Counted from the first letter of the stretch, positions 52,393 to 61,472 are shown. The stretch is DNA of 64,000 nt from Hymenobacter sp. ISL-91 (GCF_018613725.1 NZ_JAGGPS010000022.1:1-64000), one strand, 5' to 3'. Numbers and translations are program-made. Notes: generated from the sequence alone by a model not told the origin.

Positions 52393-52484
52393 CAGGAGGT
52401 AGCAGCTGCTAAGACAATTGATTTGATTTTGTGCGGAATATCGGCTAAACTGAGCGGCTTATAGCGTGCTAAACCCTATCCGTT

Positions 52485-53543
52485 ATGCATTCCGCTGCCC
52501 CTACGCCCCTGCCGCCTACCCGCCGGAACCGTAGGAGCACGACCGGCCCCCTAGCGGGGCTGCGCCGGGCAGTGCGGCGCTACTTTGGCTTCTCGCGGCG
52601 CGAAACCTCGGGGCTTGTGGTGCTACTGAGCCTGCTGGGGCTGCTACTGGCCTTACCCGCGTTGCTGCGCCCGGCCCTACCAGCCTACGACCCCGCTCCC
52701 GACCAGCGCCGCCTCGATGCCTGGGCCGCCGAGCTGGCCGCCCGCCGCACCGCCCGGCCCGATTTTGAAAACCGCTACTCCAGCCGCTACCCGCGCCGCG
52801 CCTATGTGGCCCGCGAGCGGGTGCCCCAGGTGCCACTGGCTCCCTTCGACCCCAACACCTTCTCGGCCCGCGACTGGCAGGCGCGGGGGCTGCCTGCCTG
52901 GCTGGCCGAGCGGCTCGTGAAATATCGCACGGTGATAGGCAGCTTTCGGGCCAAGGAGCAGCTACGCAAAGCCTACGGCCTCTCCGACACCACCTATGCC
53001 CGCCTCGCGCCCTACATCCAACTGCCCGAGCAGCTGCCGCCCCGCGAGCAGCGCGCTTTCGCCAAAAACGGACAGCTTTCTGAGCGCTCACCCTTCGAAA
53101 CCAAGCCGGGCTACGTGCCCAAACCCCGCAACCTGGCGGCTTTCGATTTGAACGCGGCCGATACCACCCAACTGATGCAGATTCGGGGCATTGGGCGCGG
53201 GTATGCGCGGCGAGTGGTAGAGTACGGCCAGCGGCTGGGCGGCTTCCGGCAGGAAGACCAGCTAGCCGAGATTTTTGCTTTCCGCGACGCGCCCGACCTC
53301 ATCGATAGCCTGCGCAAATACACCTTTGTGGCTCCCGGCTTCAGCCCGGCCCGCTTAGCTGTGAACACGGCTTCGTTTGAAGTTCTGCAGGCCCACCCCT
53401 ACCTGGGTAAGCGGCTGGCCCGCGTGCTGGTAGCCTACCGCCAGCAGCATGGCCCTTTCCAGCAGCCCACCGACCTGCGCAAAATCCGCATCCTCGACGA
53501 AGCCACCTACGACAAGCTGCTGCCCTATATCGAGTTGAAATAG
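52485..53543 (+). CDS. ComEA-like helix-hairpin-helix DNA-binding protein
   Basis: A 352-residue protein with one span near residues 47-65 (GLVVLLSLLGLLLALPAL) and three helix-hairpin-helix units in the C-terminal two thirds: PAWLAERLVKYRTVIGSFRA, then LNAADTTQLMQIRGIGRGYA with the GIG core, then VNTASFEVLQAHPYLGKRLA. The first 40 residues are Arg-rich and cytosolic, so the HhH domains face the periplasm, as in ComEA for DNA uptake. In Bacteroidota such proteins are common and the competence role is not proven. A Pro/Arg-rich linker (about 95-125) separates the span from the first unit. Confidence 0.82.
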   Translation: MHSAAPTPLPPTRRNRRSTTGPLAGLRRAVRRYFGFSRRETSGLVVLLSLLGLLLALPALLRPALPAYDPAPDQRRLDAWAAELAARRTARPDFENRYSSRYPRRAYVARERVPQVPLAPFDPNTFSARDWQARGLPAWLAERLVKYRTVIGSFRAKEQLRKAYGLSDTTYARLAPYIQLPEQLPPREQRAFAKNGQLSERSPFETKPGYVPKPRNLAAFDLNAADTTQLMQIRGIGRGYARRVVEYGQRLGGFRQEDQLAEIFAFRDAPDLIDSLRKYTFVAPGFSPARLAVNTASFEVLQAHPYLGKRLARVLVAYRQQHGPFQQPTDLRKIRILDEATYDKLLPYIELK

Positions 53544-53570
53544 GCGTACCCAGCCCCCCTTATAACCCGG

Positions 53571-54455
53571 TTACTTTTTAGGCGGACCGGGGCTAGCCCC
53601 ATAATCGGGCGAGTCGGAGGCATTGGTACGCTCATCCGACGCTTCACCATAGTTGCCGGCGCCCTGCTGCTTGTCGAAGTCTCCCTTAGCAGGCGAGCCA
53701 GTAGCAGCAGCCGGTGCCGAGTCGTCGTACTCGTCGTTGTACGAGCCACCTTGCGAGCCGAAGCCTTGCGCCTCGTCACCCTCTGCATCAGTCGAGCCGG
53801 CAGCCTCGTAGCCGCTACGGTCGGCGTGGGTAGGCGGAGTAGCTCCGGCTTCGCCACTGCCGTATCCGGCGTTGCTGCTTGCCCGACCAGTCTGCTGGCC
53901 GGCTGGCCCTCCCTCCGGGTGTCCCGGGGTGTAGTCTTCGCGCTGGTTGCGGTGTGCTCCACCGGGCTCAACCTCTGCATTGGGTTGTCCGCCAAGCGAA
54001 GAGGTACCATAGTTTTGGGCATACGCTGAGCCGGTGCCGGTAGGCGCATCGTTGTCGTTGCCAAACAGTGGCCCAACGGCCGACTCAGGCTCATCGTGGC
54101 CGGCACCCACGGCAACGGTGCCAAAGCTGCCATTTTCGGCCGACGGCACACCGTCCTTGTTTTGCGTCCGCTCGCCATCGTAACCAGAGGTTGCCGGGGC
54201 CTGCACCGGCGGCCCAGCGTAGGTATCGGTACTGCGGCTGGCCTCGTTGCCGTAGCCCCCCTGGGTGGCGCCCTGCTCCGACTGGCGGCCGAATTCGCCC
54301 CGGCTGGCCCCGGCTACTTCATTTTGTTCGTGGTTGAACTCGTCGTTGGCCACGGGTTGCCCGGCGGCGGTGTTGTCTGGAGTGCGCAGCTCGGCTGGCA
54401 GCGCGCTGGCAGGATTTTCGGGCGTATTAGTGGGCTTCTGGGTGTTATCGGACAT
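53571..54455 (-). CDS. Disordered Gly/Ser/Asn-rich protein
   Basis: A 294-residue protein with no hydrophobic core. It is made of Gly, Asn, Ser, Gln, Glu, Tyr and Thr (for example AGASRGEFGRQSEQGATQGG), with neither a signal peptide nor a span. It looks intrinsically disordered, like many stress-induced or nucleoid-associated hydrophilins in Hymenobacter. The start MSDNTQKPTNTPEN at 54455 is chosen; the frame is open upstream. The next gene on the other strand is a cold shock protein. Confidence 0.6.
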   Translation of the reverse strand: MSDNTQKPTNTPENPASALPAELRTPDNTAAGQPVANDEFNHEQNEVAGASRGEFGRQSEQGATQGGYGNEASRSTDTYAGPPVQAPATSGYDGERTQNKDGVPSAENGSFGTVAVGAGHDEPESAVGPLFGNDNDAPTGTGSAYAQNYGTSSLGGQPNAEVEPGGAHRNQREDYTPGHPEGGPAGQQTGRASSNAGYGSGEAGATPPTHADRSGYEAAGSTDAEGDEAQGFGSQGGSYNDEYDDSAPAAATGSPAKGDFDKQQGAGNYGEASDERTNASDSPDYGASPGPPKK

Positions 54456-54633
54456 GGCTGCGAAGGGCTTAAGTGGCGGTGCTGGTACATACGCAGCCCC
54501 GGCAGCCACGTTTTGCACCCGGGCTTTTTTGTTGATTTAAAAAACAGCGTAGATTTACCGCGCTTAGGTATAGCCTTTACTTCAGGCTCACTTGCTGTTC
54601 TTTCCACCATTTTCTCAACCACTTAACACCTTT

Positions 54634-54825
54634 ATGAAAACAGGCACCGTTAAATTTTTCAATGAAGCCAAAGGCTTCGGCTTCATCATACAGGACGAAG
54701 ACAACCAGGAAATCTTCGTGCACCAAACCGGCTTGGTGCATGAAATTCGCGAAAATGACCGCGTCAGCTTTGATATTGTTGATGGACGCAAAGGGCAGAA
54801 CGCGGTAAAAGTAGAGCGGATTTAA
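54634..54825 (+). CDS. Cold shock protein (CspA family)
   Basis: A 63-residue OB-fold nucleic-acid chaperone. It has RNP1 KGFGFI (residues about 13-18) and RNP2 IFVHQT, with VKFFNEA at the start and RVSFDIVDGRKGQNAVKVER at the end. Bacteroidota cold-shock proteins of this short form bind single-stranded RNA or DNA. The 5' region 54540-54633 could hold a temperature-sensitive leader, with a TAGATTTA octamer near 54549 as a possible promoter. A 30-bp palindrome follows. Confidence 0.92.
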   Translation: MKTGTVKFFNEAKGFGFIIQDEDNQEIFVHQTGLVHEIRENDRVSFDIVDGRKGQNAVKVERI

Positions 54826-54870
54826 GCGCCTATCTTTTTCAATAGTCAGCTAAAAAACTGCCATCTGTTG

Positions 54871-54933
54871 CCAAAAGCAGGGCTCCGTTCCGGCGAAACA
54901 GTTTGTTTCGCCGGAACGGAGCCCTGCTTTTGG
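54871..54933. terminator. 30-bp perfect palindrome, terminator between convergent genes
   Basis: Left arm 54871-54900 (CCAAAAGCAGGGCTCCGTTC...) and exact complement 54904-54933, loop GTT. It stands after the cold shock gene (plus) and before the gldH end (minus). The inner part has the shape of a bidirectional terminator; arms of 30 perfect pairs are unusually long for one. Confidence 0.75.
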
Positions 54934-54972
54934 TTGACATTACCAGTTGTTCGTCGGTGGTGGTGGCTTTTG

Positions 54973-55494
54973 CTACTGGCCTGCTTCGCGACGGGCTACG
55001 CGCACGCCCACAGCCATAATACCAGGCAGCTGGTCCTGGCGCATATACTGCTCCAGTTGCACCCGGTAGGTACCGGGCTTGCTGAACTCCTGGTTGGGAA
55101 GGGCCAGAATGCGGTGGTCGAAGATGTCGCCGCTGCCGTTGCCCAGCGGTTCGCCGGTTTTAGGGTCCATCAGGTTCATATCGTGCAGCTTGCGCGAGAT
55201 AATCTGCCCGTCGGGCCCCGTGAGTGTTACGCGGGCGTAGAGGTTGTAATAGCTGTAATCGGCGGTATTCCGGACATTGAGAAACACGTCGTAGCGGGGC
55301 ACCGGATCGGTTATTTCAAACTCAAACGTGGGCTTGTTCTGCACGGCCCACACGTAAGGGTCGCCCGCGGGCGATTCCAAGTCGATGTTCTTTTCGTAGA
55401 CCTCGGCCGGGTCGCAGGCAGCCAGCAGCAGCCCCCCCGTTAAAACGATAAATCCGCGCGTTAAAGCGTGCATAGAGTTAGAAAGGCTAAGCAT
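54973..55494 (-). CDS. gldH: Gliding motility lipoprotein GldH
   Basis: A 173-residue lipoprotein with lipobox LLLAAC at Cys27. The mature part shows the GldH pattern: DPAEVYEKNIDLESP, YDVFLNVRNTADYSYYNLYA, LHDMNLMDPKTGEPLGNGSG and a final VQLEQYMRQDQLPGIMAVGV. GldH is needed for gliding in Flavobacterium johnsoniae, where it may help chitin use and the Gld/Spr machinery, and it is conserved across Bacteroidota, also in non-gliding ones. The ATG overlaps the upstream ricT stop (TGATG), which indicates translational coupling; this favours the start at 55494. Confidence 0.92.
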   Translation of the reverse strand: MLSLSNSMHALTRGFIVLTGGLLLAACDPAEVYEKNIDLESPAGDPYVWAVQNKPTFEFEITDPVPRYDVFLNVRNTADYSYYNLYARVTLTGPDGQIISRKLHDMNLMDPKTGEPLGNGSGDIFDHRILALPNQEFSKPGTYRVQLEQYMRQDQLPGIMAVGVRVARREAGQ

Positions 55495-57137
55495 CAGGAG
55501 TCGGCGGAGGGTGAGGGTGGAGTGCTGCCGCCATCGGTGCGGCCTTCGCGGCCAGCCGAGCGGCCCGTGCGGCGGCTGCCCGAACGGCCCCGGCGCTCGG
55601 CCGAGCGGCCGTCGCTGCCCTCGGGCTTACCGCCCTCGGCGTTGCCCTGCGAACCGTCGTTGCGGGGTGGACGCCCCGCTTCACGGGCAGGCCGGGGGGC
55701 ATCGGTGGCCCCGCCTTCGGGAGCAGCTTTGCCCGCACCGCGCCGGTTTTCGCCCCGGCCTTCGCCACCACTGCGGCCCTCGCCGCCCCGGCCACGACCC
55801 GAGCGGCGGTTGAGGGGCTTGGCGGCGGCTCCGCGGGGCCGCGCACGCTCCTCAGCAGCATCGGTGCCTTCGGCTGGGCCACTTGGTTTGGCGGAAGCGG
55901 AACTGTTATCGGTATCGGACGCGGCAACCCGCGCCGGGCGTTCAGGCCGGCCCGAGCGGGGCGTACGAGCAGTGGCGGGCGCTTCGTCGGCGGGCTTCTT
56001 TTTGCCGCGCTTGGGCCGCTTAGTGCCCGACGAGGAGGTTATCTTATCATCGAGGCGCTCCAGCGAGCCTTCCACAATGGCGGTTACCTCGGGAGCCCGC
56101 TCTTCCTCGCGCACCGGCACGAGCAGCGTATCGGGCTTTTCGCCGCGCTTGTTCATCTCCAGCACCTCGCGCACGCGCTCCACCGGCAGCACCACCCAGT
56201 TGTTGTCGCCGCGCACGGCAAACCACATTTTACGGCGGAAGATGTCGGTTTTCTGCAGCGTGTATTCGCCCTTTTCGGTCAGCAATGGGCGCTGCACCTG
56301 CGGAATGTCCTTGAGGGCGTCGAGGTAGGTATCGAGCTCGTAGTTGAGGCAGCACTTAAGGCGGCCGCACTGGCCAGAAAGCTTGGCCGGGTTCAGGCTC
56401 AGGTTCTGGTAGCGGGCGGCGGTAGTGCTTACGCTCTTGAAATCGGAAAGCCAGGTGGAGCAGCACAGCTCACGGCCGCAGCTGCCGATGCCACCAAGCC
56501 GGCCGGCCTCGTGGCGCAGCGAAATCTGGCGCATTTCTACCCGCACCCGAAACTCGTCGGCCAGCCGCCGGATCAGGTCGCGGAAGTCTACGCGGTCATC
56601 GGCCGAGTAGAAGAACGTGGCGCGGGTACGGTCGGCCTGGTACTCCACGTCGGAGAGCTTCATGCGCAGGCGCAGCTCCTCCACCACGGCGCGGGCCCGG
56701 AACATGGTGCCCGTTTCGAGGTCGCGTACGGCCTGCCAGCGCTCGGCATCGTCGTCGGTGGCCACCCTCAGAATAGGGCGGATATCCTTTGAGTCGAGGG
56801 GGACCTTTTTCTTTTTCATCTGCAGGCGTACCAGCTCGCCCTTCAGCGACACATGGCCTAGGTGCCAGCCACTGCCGGCCGCCTCCACCACTACGGCGTC
56901 GCCGGTGATGAGCGGCAGGCGGCTCTGGTTGCGGAAAAAGTCTTTGCGGCCGCCCTTGAAGCGGACTTCCACAAGGTCGAACTCTTTAAAGTCGCTGGGC
57001 ATATCCAGATCCTGGAGCCAGTCGAATACATTGAGGCGGGTACAGCCGCTGCTACAGCTACCCTTGGAGCCGCAGCCCGAAGTAGTAGCGTTGGTAGAGC
57101 AACCGCCGCCGCCGGAAGAACAGGAGGAACAAGCCAC
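55494..57137 (-). CDS. ricT: PSP1-domain regulator of RNA processing (RicT/YaaT-like)
   Basis: A 547-residue protein. Residues about 1-30 have a Cys-rich N-terminus (ACSSCSSGGGGCST and SCSSGC), then the PSP1/YaaT region with the conserved Cys segments GIGSCGRELCCSTWL and SGQCGRLKCCLNYELD (about 215-265), which bind iron-sulfur clusters in Bacillus RicT. The C-terminal 200 residues are a disordered Arg/Gly/Glu/Ala-rich tail (ANSGRGRGGEGRSGGE-type), unusual in length. The gldH gene is coupled by a TGATG overlap. RicT works in mRNA maturation with RicA and RicF in Bacillus; the role in Bacteroidota is unclear. Confidence 0.88.
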   Translation of the reverse strand: MACSSCSSGGGGCSTNATTSGCGSKGSCSSGCTRLNVFDWLQDLDMPSDFKEFDLVEVRFKGGRKDFFRNQSRLPLITGDAVVVEAAGSGWHLGHVSLKGELVRLQMKKKKVPLDSKDIRPILRVATDDDAERWQAVRDLETGTMFRARAVVEELRLRMKLSDVEYQADRTRATFFYSADDRVDFRDLIRRLADEFRVRVEMRQISLRHEAGRLGGIGSCGRELCCSTWLSDFKSVSTTAARYQNLSLNPAKLSGQCGRLKCCLNYELDTYLDALKDIPQVQRPLLTEKGEYTLQKTDIFRRKMWFAVRGDNNWVVLPVERVREVLEMNKRGEKPDTLLVPVREEERAPEVTAIVEGSLERLDDKITSSSGTKRPKRGKKKPADEAPATARTPRSGRPERPARVAASDTDNSSASAKPSGPAEGTDAAEERARPRGAAAKPLNRRSGRGRGGEGRSGGEGRGENRRGAGKAAPEGGATDAPRPAREAGRPPRNDGSQGNAEGGKPEGSDGRSAERRGRSGSRRTGRSAGREGRTDGGSTPPSPSADS

Positions 57138-57202
57138 GGCTTGGAGAATCTATATAGGTAAGTCCGCGGCCAACAAGCCAACGGCACGAAATGGGTTATC
57201 GA

Positions 57203-57210
57203 CAAAGATA
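57203..57210 (-). promoter_or_regulatory. Promoter -7 element of ricT-gldH
   Basis: TATCTTTG on the minus strand, exact TAnnTTTG match, 65 bases before the ricT ATG at 57137. Confidence 0.55.
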
Positions 57211-57513
57211 GCCAAATAGCCGGGGCAGCTAAGCCCCACCAGTTAGCACCCCCACAGCCACCGCAACACCTGAGGTGGCAGCGGCGACCAGATTGAGCGA
57301 GCAGCATATGAAAACATTTTCCTCCTCACATAATCCAAATAAACCGCTTTAATTCTACTGCCTGAGCAGATTACGCAATTTTATGCAATCGGTATAAGGA
57401 AAGTATAATGTATATTATTTTGTCAAATAACCGGCAACTATTTTGAAATATCTTCAATAAAACACTATGTTTACCTCACTGTTCCACCATTCCACCTCTC
57501 ACAACCAAACACC
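57211..57513. other. Divergent gap, AT-rich, no gene
   Basis: About 300 bases between the ricT promoter and the M57 protease ATG. The right half (57330-57470) is AT-rich and contains TATTTTG near 57440, a near match to a -7 element for the M57 gene. Nothing else was recognised. Confidence 0.35.
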
Positions 57514-58320
57514 ATGAAGAAAAATACGCTACTGGCTTTGCTGGCTGCTACCGGACTGGGCCTCGGCCTCTCCTCGTGTCAGGAAAAAGACAACGTTACC
57601 ATCAAGAACGAGGTGTCGGAAGCTACTATCGGCCAGATTAAAGCCTTGGGCTTTACGGCAACGGGTGCCGTGAAAACGGACGAAGGCGTAGTTGTAGAAG
57701 GCGATATTCTGCTAACCAACGAAATGCTGGCCAGCCAGCCTGAGCAGAACCTGCTGCGTGTGGGCCAGGATGAGCAGTACCGCACTACCAACCTGGTAGG
57801 CCGCCTGCCCCGGGTACTGACGGTAAGCGTATCGAGCCAGTTCCCGAACGGTTACGTGCAGGCTGCCGACGAGGCCATCCGCCGCTACAACGCGCTGGGC
57901 CTGCGCATCACCATGCGCCGCATCACCTCGGGTCAGGCCGACCTGCCGATTACGTACTCGGCCAACCTGGGCCCCGGCGTACTGGGCCGCTCGGGTGGTT
58001 TCCCATCCAACGGTAATCCTGCTCCCGGCTTTCAATTGGCTCCGAGCGTAATTGGGGCTCGCTCTATCAATAACGTAGCCACCATCATGGCCCACGAGAT
58101 GGGTCACTGCCTCGGCTTCCGCCACACCGACTACTTCAACCGCGCATACAGCTGCGGCGGAGCAGCTTCCAACGAAGGATCCAGCGGCGTTGGAGCCATC
58201 CTGATTCCCGGTACGCCTTCCGGTGCCGATCCGAACTCGTGGATGCTGGCCTGCATTGGCTCGACTGGCGACCGTCCTTTCACCGCCAACGACCGTACGG
58301 CTCTTAACTACGTGTACTAA
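57514..58320 (+). CDS. M57-like zinc metalloprotease, lipoprotein
   Basis: A 268-residue secreted or lipid-anchored protease with lipobox GLSSC at Cys22. It has the zinc-binding motif AHEMGHCLGFRHTD (HExxHxxGxxH), with HEMGH and the third ligand His in RHTD, the M57/HEIGH pattern. A following Cys pair (YSCGG and LACIG) may form a disulfide. The N-terminal region before it is a short pro-like domain (VSEATIGQIKALGFTATGAV). Substrates are unknown; related Bacteroidota proteins are secreted by T9SS or Sec. A long perfect palindrome follows its stop. Confidence 0.88.
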   Translation: MKKNTLLALLAATGLGLGLSSCQEKDNVTIKNEVSEATIGQIKALGFTATGAVKTDEGVVVEGDILLTNEMLASQPEQNLLRVGQDEQYRTTNLVGRLPRVLTVSVSSQFPNGYVQAADEAIRRYNALGLRITMRRITSGQADLPITYSANLGPGVLGRSGGFPSNGNPAPGFQLAPSVIGARSINNVATIMAHEMGHCLGFRHTDYFNRAYSCGGAASNEGSSGVGAILIPGTPSGADPNSWMLACIGSTGDRPFTANDRTALNYVY

Positions 58321-58326
58321 GCTGTT

Positions 58327-58406
58327 AGCCTCATAAGCAGCCCAAATAAAAACCGCCCCAACTCAAACGAGTTGGGGCGGTTTTTATTTGGGCTGCTTAT
58401 GAGGCT
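58327..58406. terminator. 38-bp perfect palindrome, terminator between convergent genes
   Basis: Left arm 58327-58364 (AGCCTCATAAGCAGCCC...) and its exact complement 58369-58406, loop AAAC. The inner GCCCCAACTC/GAGTTGGGGC stem with A and T tracts works as a bidirectional terminator between the M57 gene (plus) and the subtilase gene (minus), but the outer 20 pairs are not needed for that. Confidence 0.8.
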
Positions 58407-58497
58407 TTTCAGGGAGGCATGACAGTCAGCTTTGCTTCCGGTTACTTTCTAACCTGCTTCTATAATCCAAGTTGCACAGTAAGTCCGTTGGCTCGCT

Positions 58498-58607
58498 GTA
58501 GGGGCGGGGCTTGTCCCCGCCCTCCGTTGAACGAGGCATTGAGGAGCCGTTGAACTAGCGTTTACCGTATCGTTCAGGCGGCGGGCGGGAACAAGCCCCG
58601 CCCCTGC
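58498..58607. repeat. GC-rich palindromic repeat, copy 2
   Basis: Outer arms GTAGGGGCGGGGCTTGT and its complement ACAAGCCCCGCCCCTGC (one mismatch), inner CCCCGCCCTCCGTTGAACGA and its partner. Same family as 120-240. It lies 25 bases beyond the stop of the subtilase gene. Confidence 0.8.
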
Positions 58608-58631
58608 CTTGCCCTCCGCAACCTGAGTTAG

Positions 58632-61286
58632 CTATAGCACCAAAATGCGCCGGGTGATTTGGGCGCCGGATTGCAGCCGGATGCGCAGCAAGTAGGTGCC
58701 GGGCCGCAGCGCATCGGTGGCGATGCGCTTGATGACGCCTACTTCAGCTACCTCATCACGCAACAATCGGCCTGTCAGGTCGAACAAGCGTACTTGGGCG
58801 GTTTCGTTGGGGGGCAGCACAATGCGCAATGGCTCACCAGCCACTAACGGCACCGGGTAAACCAGCACGGCGGCTGCCTCGGCCACCCGGAATACCCGTT
58901 CGGGCTGGCTGTATATCTCGCTGCCGTTATCGAGCCGAAGCCGTGCCCGATACCGCGCATACCCCGTAACAGGGGTAGGGTCCGTCAGCACCAGGTCAGT
59001 GCTCGGCCCGGCATTCAGCAGGTGGACGTCCTCAAAGCTGCCATCAGAACGTTGGCGTTGCAGCGCTATCGTCTGCAACCGAAACGTAGAGCCCAGCGTC
59101 AGGTCGAACTGCACCGTATCGGTTACCAGCTGGCGGGGCAGAAAGGAGCGTACGTAGCAACCATTGCCAGCCTGCTCCAGATCCTGCGTCGGGCCCCGTA
59201 CGCCAACGCGCCCGGCTATAACCGGCGCGACAGCAAAGTAGCGGGCAGTGGCCTCGGCGGCCGTTAGCACCAGCACCGTATCGGCAACCCGGCGGAACGG
59301 CGTGAGCAGCGTAGATCCAAGGCTATATACCTGATACTGCGTAGCACCGGGTACGCGCCGCCACGTCAGGAGCGCTTCCTGAGGGCAGCTATACGCCACG
59401 GAAAGCACCAACGGACGGGCCACAAAAAATGTATCGGACACGGCCGTAACGGCCCCGGATACCAGCCGTAACTGGGCGGGCTGGGTGATGTCGGGGGCCG
59501 TCCAGCGGTACAGCTTATCGGCCAGATTCACGCTGGGGCTCAGGACGGTCCAGGCGGGCTGGCCCACGGGCTTGTATTCGAGGCGGGCTGTGGTGGCCGG
59601 GCCAGCCCACTGCCAGCGCAGCAGCTGGCCGGCTCCGGCAGCTTCCAGGCCCCGGGCTTTGGTGGGCGCTACCCAGCTTAACCCCGTTTCGAACTCGTAG
59701 GCTACGCTGAACGCCTGCGGGCCCTGGGGCACGGCAAAACCACGCACCCGCAGCTCATAGGTTCCGGCTACTGGCGTATCGAGGGTAATTTGCTCGGCAT
59801 TGTCGCGGTGATTAGGGCGGCGGCGGGCAGGACGGGCCAGCGAGTCGCGGTGCGGGTAGGCACTCAGCGTCCAGGGCAGCCACTGCTGATTGGTAGCGGG
59901 CCGGCGTAGGGTCAGGTCGAGGTCGTTGATGAGGGCCGAGGCCGTGCCCGCAGCCGCTTCGGGGTCGGTCCAGGCCAGGGTTATTTTGAGGCGATGCACA
60001 CCGGGGGGCACGGTAACCGAAAACATCCGCTCCTGGCCGGTGGTGGCGGTGCCTTCTACAAACCGACCGTCGAGCATAGTTTGCACGGCTCCCAACGCAT
60101 CGGCTTGGCCGTAACCGGCCACAAAGTCAACCTGCGGCCGGCCTACATCGTCAGCCGAATTGAGCAATGCGGCCCGCACCAGCGCGGCGGTGGGCAGGGT
60201 GTTGCGCCGCTGCTGGTGGGCTTGCTGCACCAGCAGGCTAATACCCGACACCAGCGCCGCCGCGTCGGAACTGCCCCCGTCGCCGAATGCCACCAGCTCG
60301 GGCTTTAAACGGCCATCGGCAGCGGGGCCACGGGAACTGAACGGGCTGACTGCGCCCAAAGCATCGGTAACGCCTACGCTAAGGCTGTTTTTGGCATTCT
60401 TGAACTCGCCGGTAAGGTTAGCCACGCTGTCGAGGCCGGCATAGGGGCCAGCCGGAGCCGGCCTTGGGCCCGAGTTGCCGCTCGAAAACACGTGGAGCAG
60501 CGTGGGATACTGCCGCGCCTGCTGGTCGTAGGCACGGGCCTCCAGGCCATAAAAATTCTCCACTTCCACCCCATAGGAGTGGTTCTGCACCGATACACTC
60601 CGCGCGGCAAGCTGCACCCCATCGTCGGGCAGCAGGTTGTCGTAGCTCGACTGGGCAATGCGCGCCTGCCAGGTCACCCCGCGGCCATCGGGCGAGGTGT
60701 TGCCGGCCCCGGCAATGATGGTGGCCATGGTAGTAGCGTGCGAGTTAAGCAGCGGGGCCAATGGATCGGGCTCCAGCAGCCGGCCCCGGAAGTCGAGGTC
60801 GGCTATATCCAGCGGGCTTTCTTTCACCGAAACGGTGAGCCCCTGCCCCGTGAGCGTAGGATAACGCGCATGGACGGCTGTTACTTTGTTTGCCCCCAAA
60901 TCGAGCCCGCCCAACTCCCGTTCGGGCCGCGCCCTGCGGTCGGCTGCCTGCACGAAAAGCACTAAGGGGCTTTCGGCCAGGGCTGCCGCCCCGATGCCAC
61001 GCACCCGCAGCATGTTGGGCTGGCGCGGCTCCGCCTCAGCCACTGCTCCCGGATGGCTGCGCCCGAGCCATTGCCGGAACGCCGTTTCGTTGGCCACGCT
61101 GACCCGCAGCGCACGTAACCCGGAGTTGCCTGGCCGGCGCAGTTCGGGGGCCAGCCGGGCGGGCGGCAGCACGGGCCGGGCCGGATTCTGGGCTTCCGCC
61201 TGGAAAGAGAAAGCCGCGCTCAGCAGCGTAGAAAGCAGCGCAAACGGCAAAAAGCGTGCGGCGCGGCGGCGCGGAGCAATGGGCAT
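58632..61286 (-). CDS. Secreted S8 subtilisin-like protease with T9SS C-terminal domain
   Basis: An 884-residue secreted serine protease. After a signal peptide (LPFALLSTLLSAAFSFQAEA) comes a propeptide and the S8 core (about 135-400), with likely Asp in SPLDIADLDFRGR, catalytic His in NSHATTMATIIAGAG, the oxyanion region SSGNSGPRPAPAG and Ser in FGDGGSSDAAALVSGISLL. A P-domain-like beta sandwich (about 410-540) and fibronectin-like segments follow. The last 75 residues are a type A T9SS sorting domain (VLVYPVPLVAGEPLRIVLPP, ending ITRRILVL). The substitution of GTSxAxP by GSSDAAALVSG is within family variation. It is exported by the Por/Spr system. Confidence 0.9.
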   Translation of the reverse strand: MPIAPRRRAARFLPFALLSTLLSAAFSFQAEAQNPARPVLPPARLAPELRRPGNSGLRALRVSVANETAFRQWLGRSHPGAVAEAEPRQPNMLRVRGIGAAALAESPLVLFVQAADRRARPERELGGLDLGANKVTAVHARYPTLTGQGLTVSVKESPLDIADLDFRGRLLEPDPLAPLLNSHATTMATIIAGAGNTSPDGRGVTWQARIAQSSYDNLLPDDGVQLAARSVSVQNHSYGVEVENFYGLEARAYDQQARQYPTLLHVFSSGNSGPRPAPAGPYAGLDSVANLTGEFKNAKNSLSVGVTDALGAVSPFSSRGPAADGRLKPELVAFGDGGSSDAAALVSGISLLVQQAHQQRRNTLPTAALVRAALLNSADDVGRPQVDFVAGYGQADALGAVQTMLDGRFVEGTATTGQERMFSVTVPPGVHRLKITLAWTDPEAAAGTASALINDLDLTLRRPATNQQWLPWTLSAYPHRDSLARPARRRPNHRDNAEQITLDTPVAGTYELRVRGFAVPQGPQAFSVAYEFETGLSWVAPTKARGLEAAGAGQLLRWQWAGPATTARLEYKPVGQPAWTVLSPSVNLADKLYRWTAPDITQPAQLRLVSGAVTAVSDTFFVARPLVLSVAYSCPQEALLTWRRVPGATQYQVYSLGSTLLTPFRRVADTVLVLTAAEATARYFAVAPVIAGRVGVRGPTQDLEQAGNGCYVRSFLPRQLVTDTVQFDLTLGSTFRLQTIALQRQRSDGSFEDVHLLNAGPSTDLVLTDPTPVTGYARYRARLRLDNGSEIYSQPERVFRVAEAAAVLVYPVPLVAGEPLRIVLPPNETAQVRLFDLTGRLLRDEVAEVGVIKRIATDALRPGTYLLRIRLQSGAQITRRILVL

Positions 61287-61330
61287 ACAGACGAAGTGGT
61301 TGTGGCGGAGCAGAGCGAGCGGGCAGTTCT

Positions 61331-61338
61331 CAAATATA
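61331..61338 (-). promoter_or_regulatory. Promoter -7 element of the subtilase gene
   Basis: TATATTTG on the minus strand, exact TAnnTTTG match, 44 bases before the ATG at 61286. Confidence 0.5.
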
Positions 61339-61472
61339 GCCAGAAATACCGTTGGCCGGCCACCCTGTAGTACCCGCCCGCGTTAAGCAGCCGGCCCAAC
61401 TTCAAGTCTCACAAACAACTATCAGCCAACCTGATACAGCAACACCATCCAACCTACATTGGCCCATTGGCT

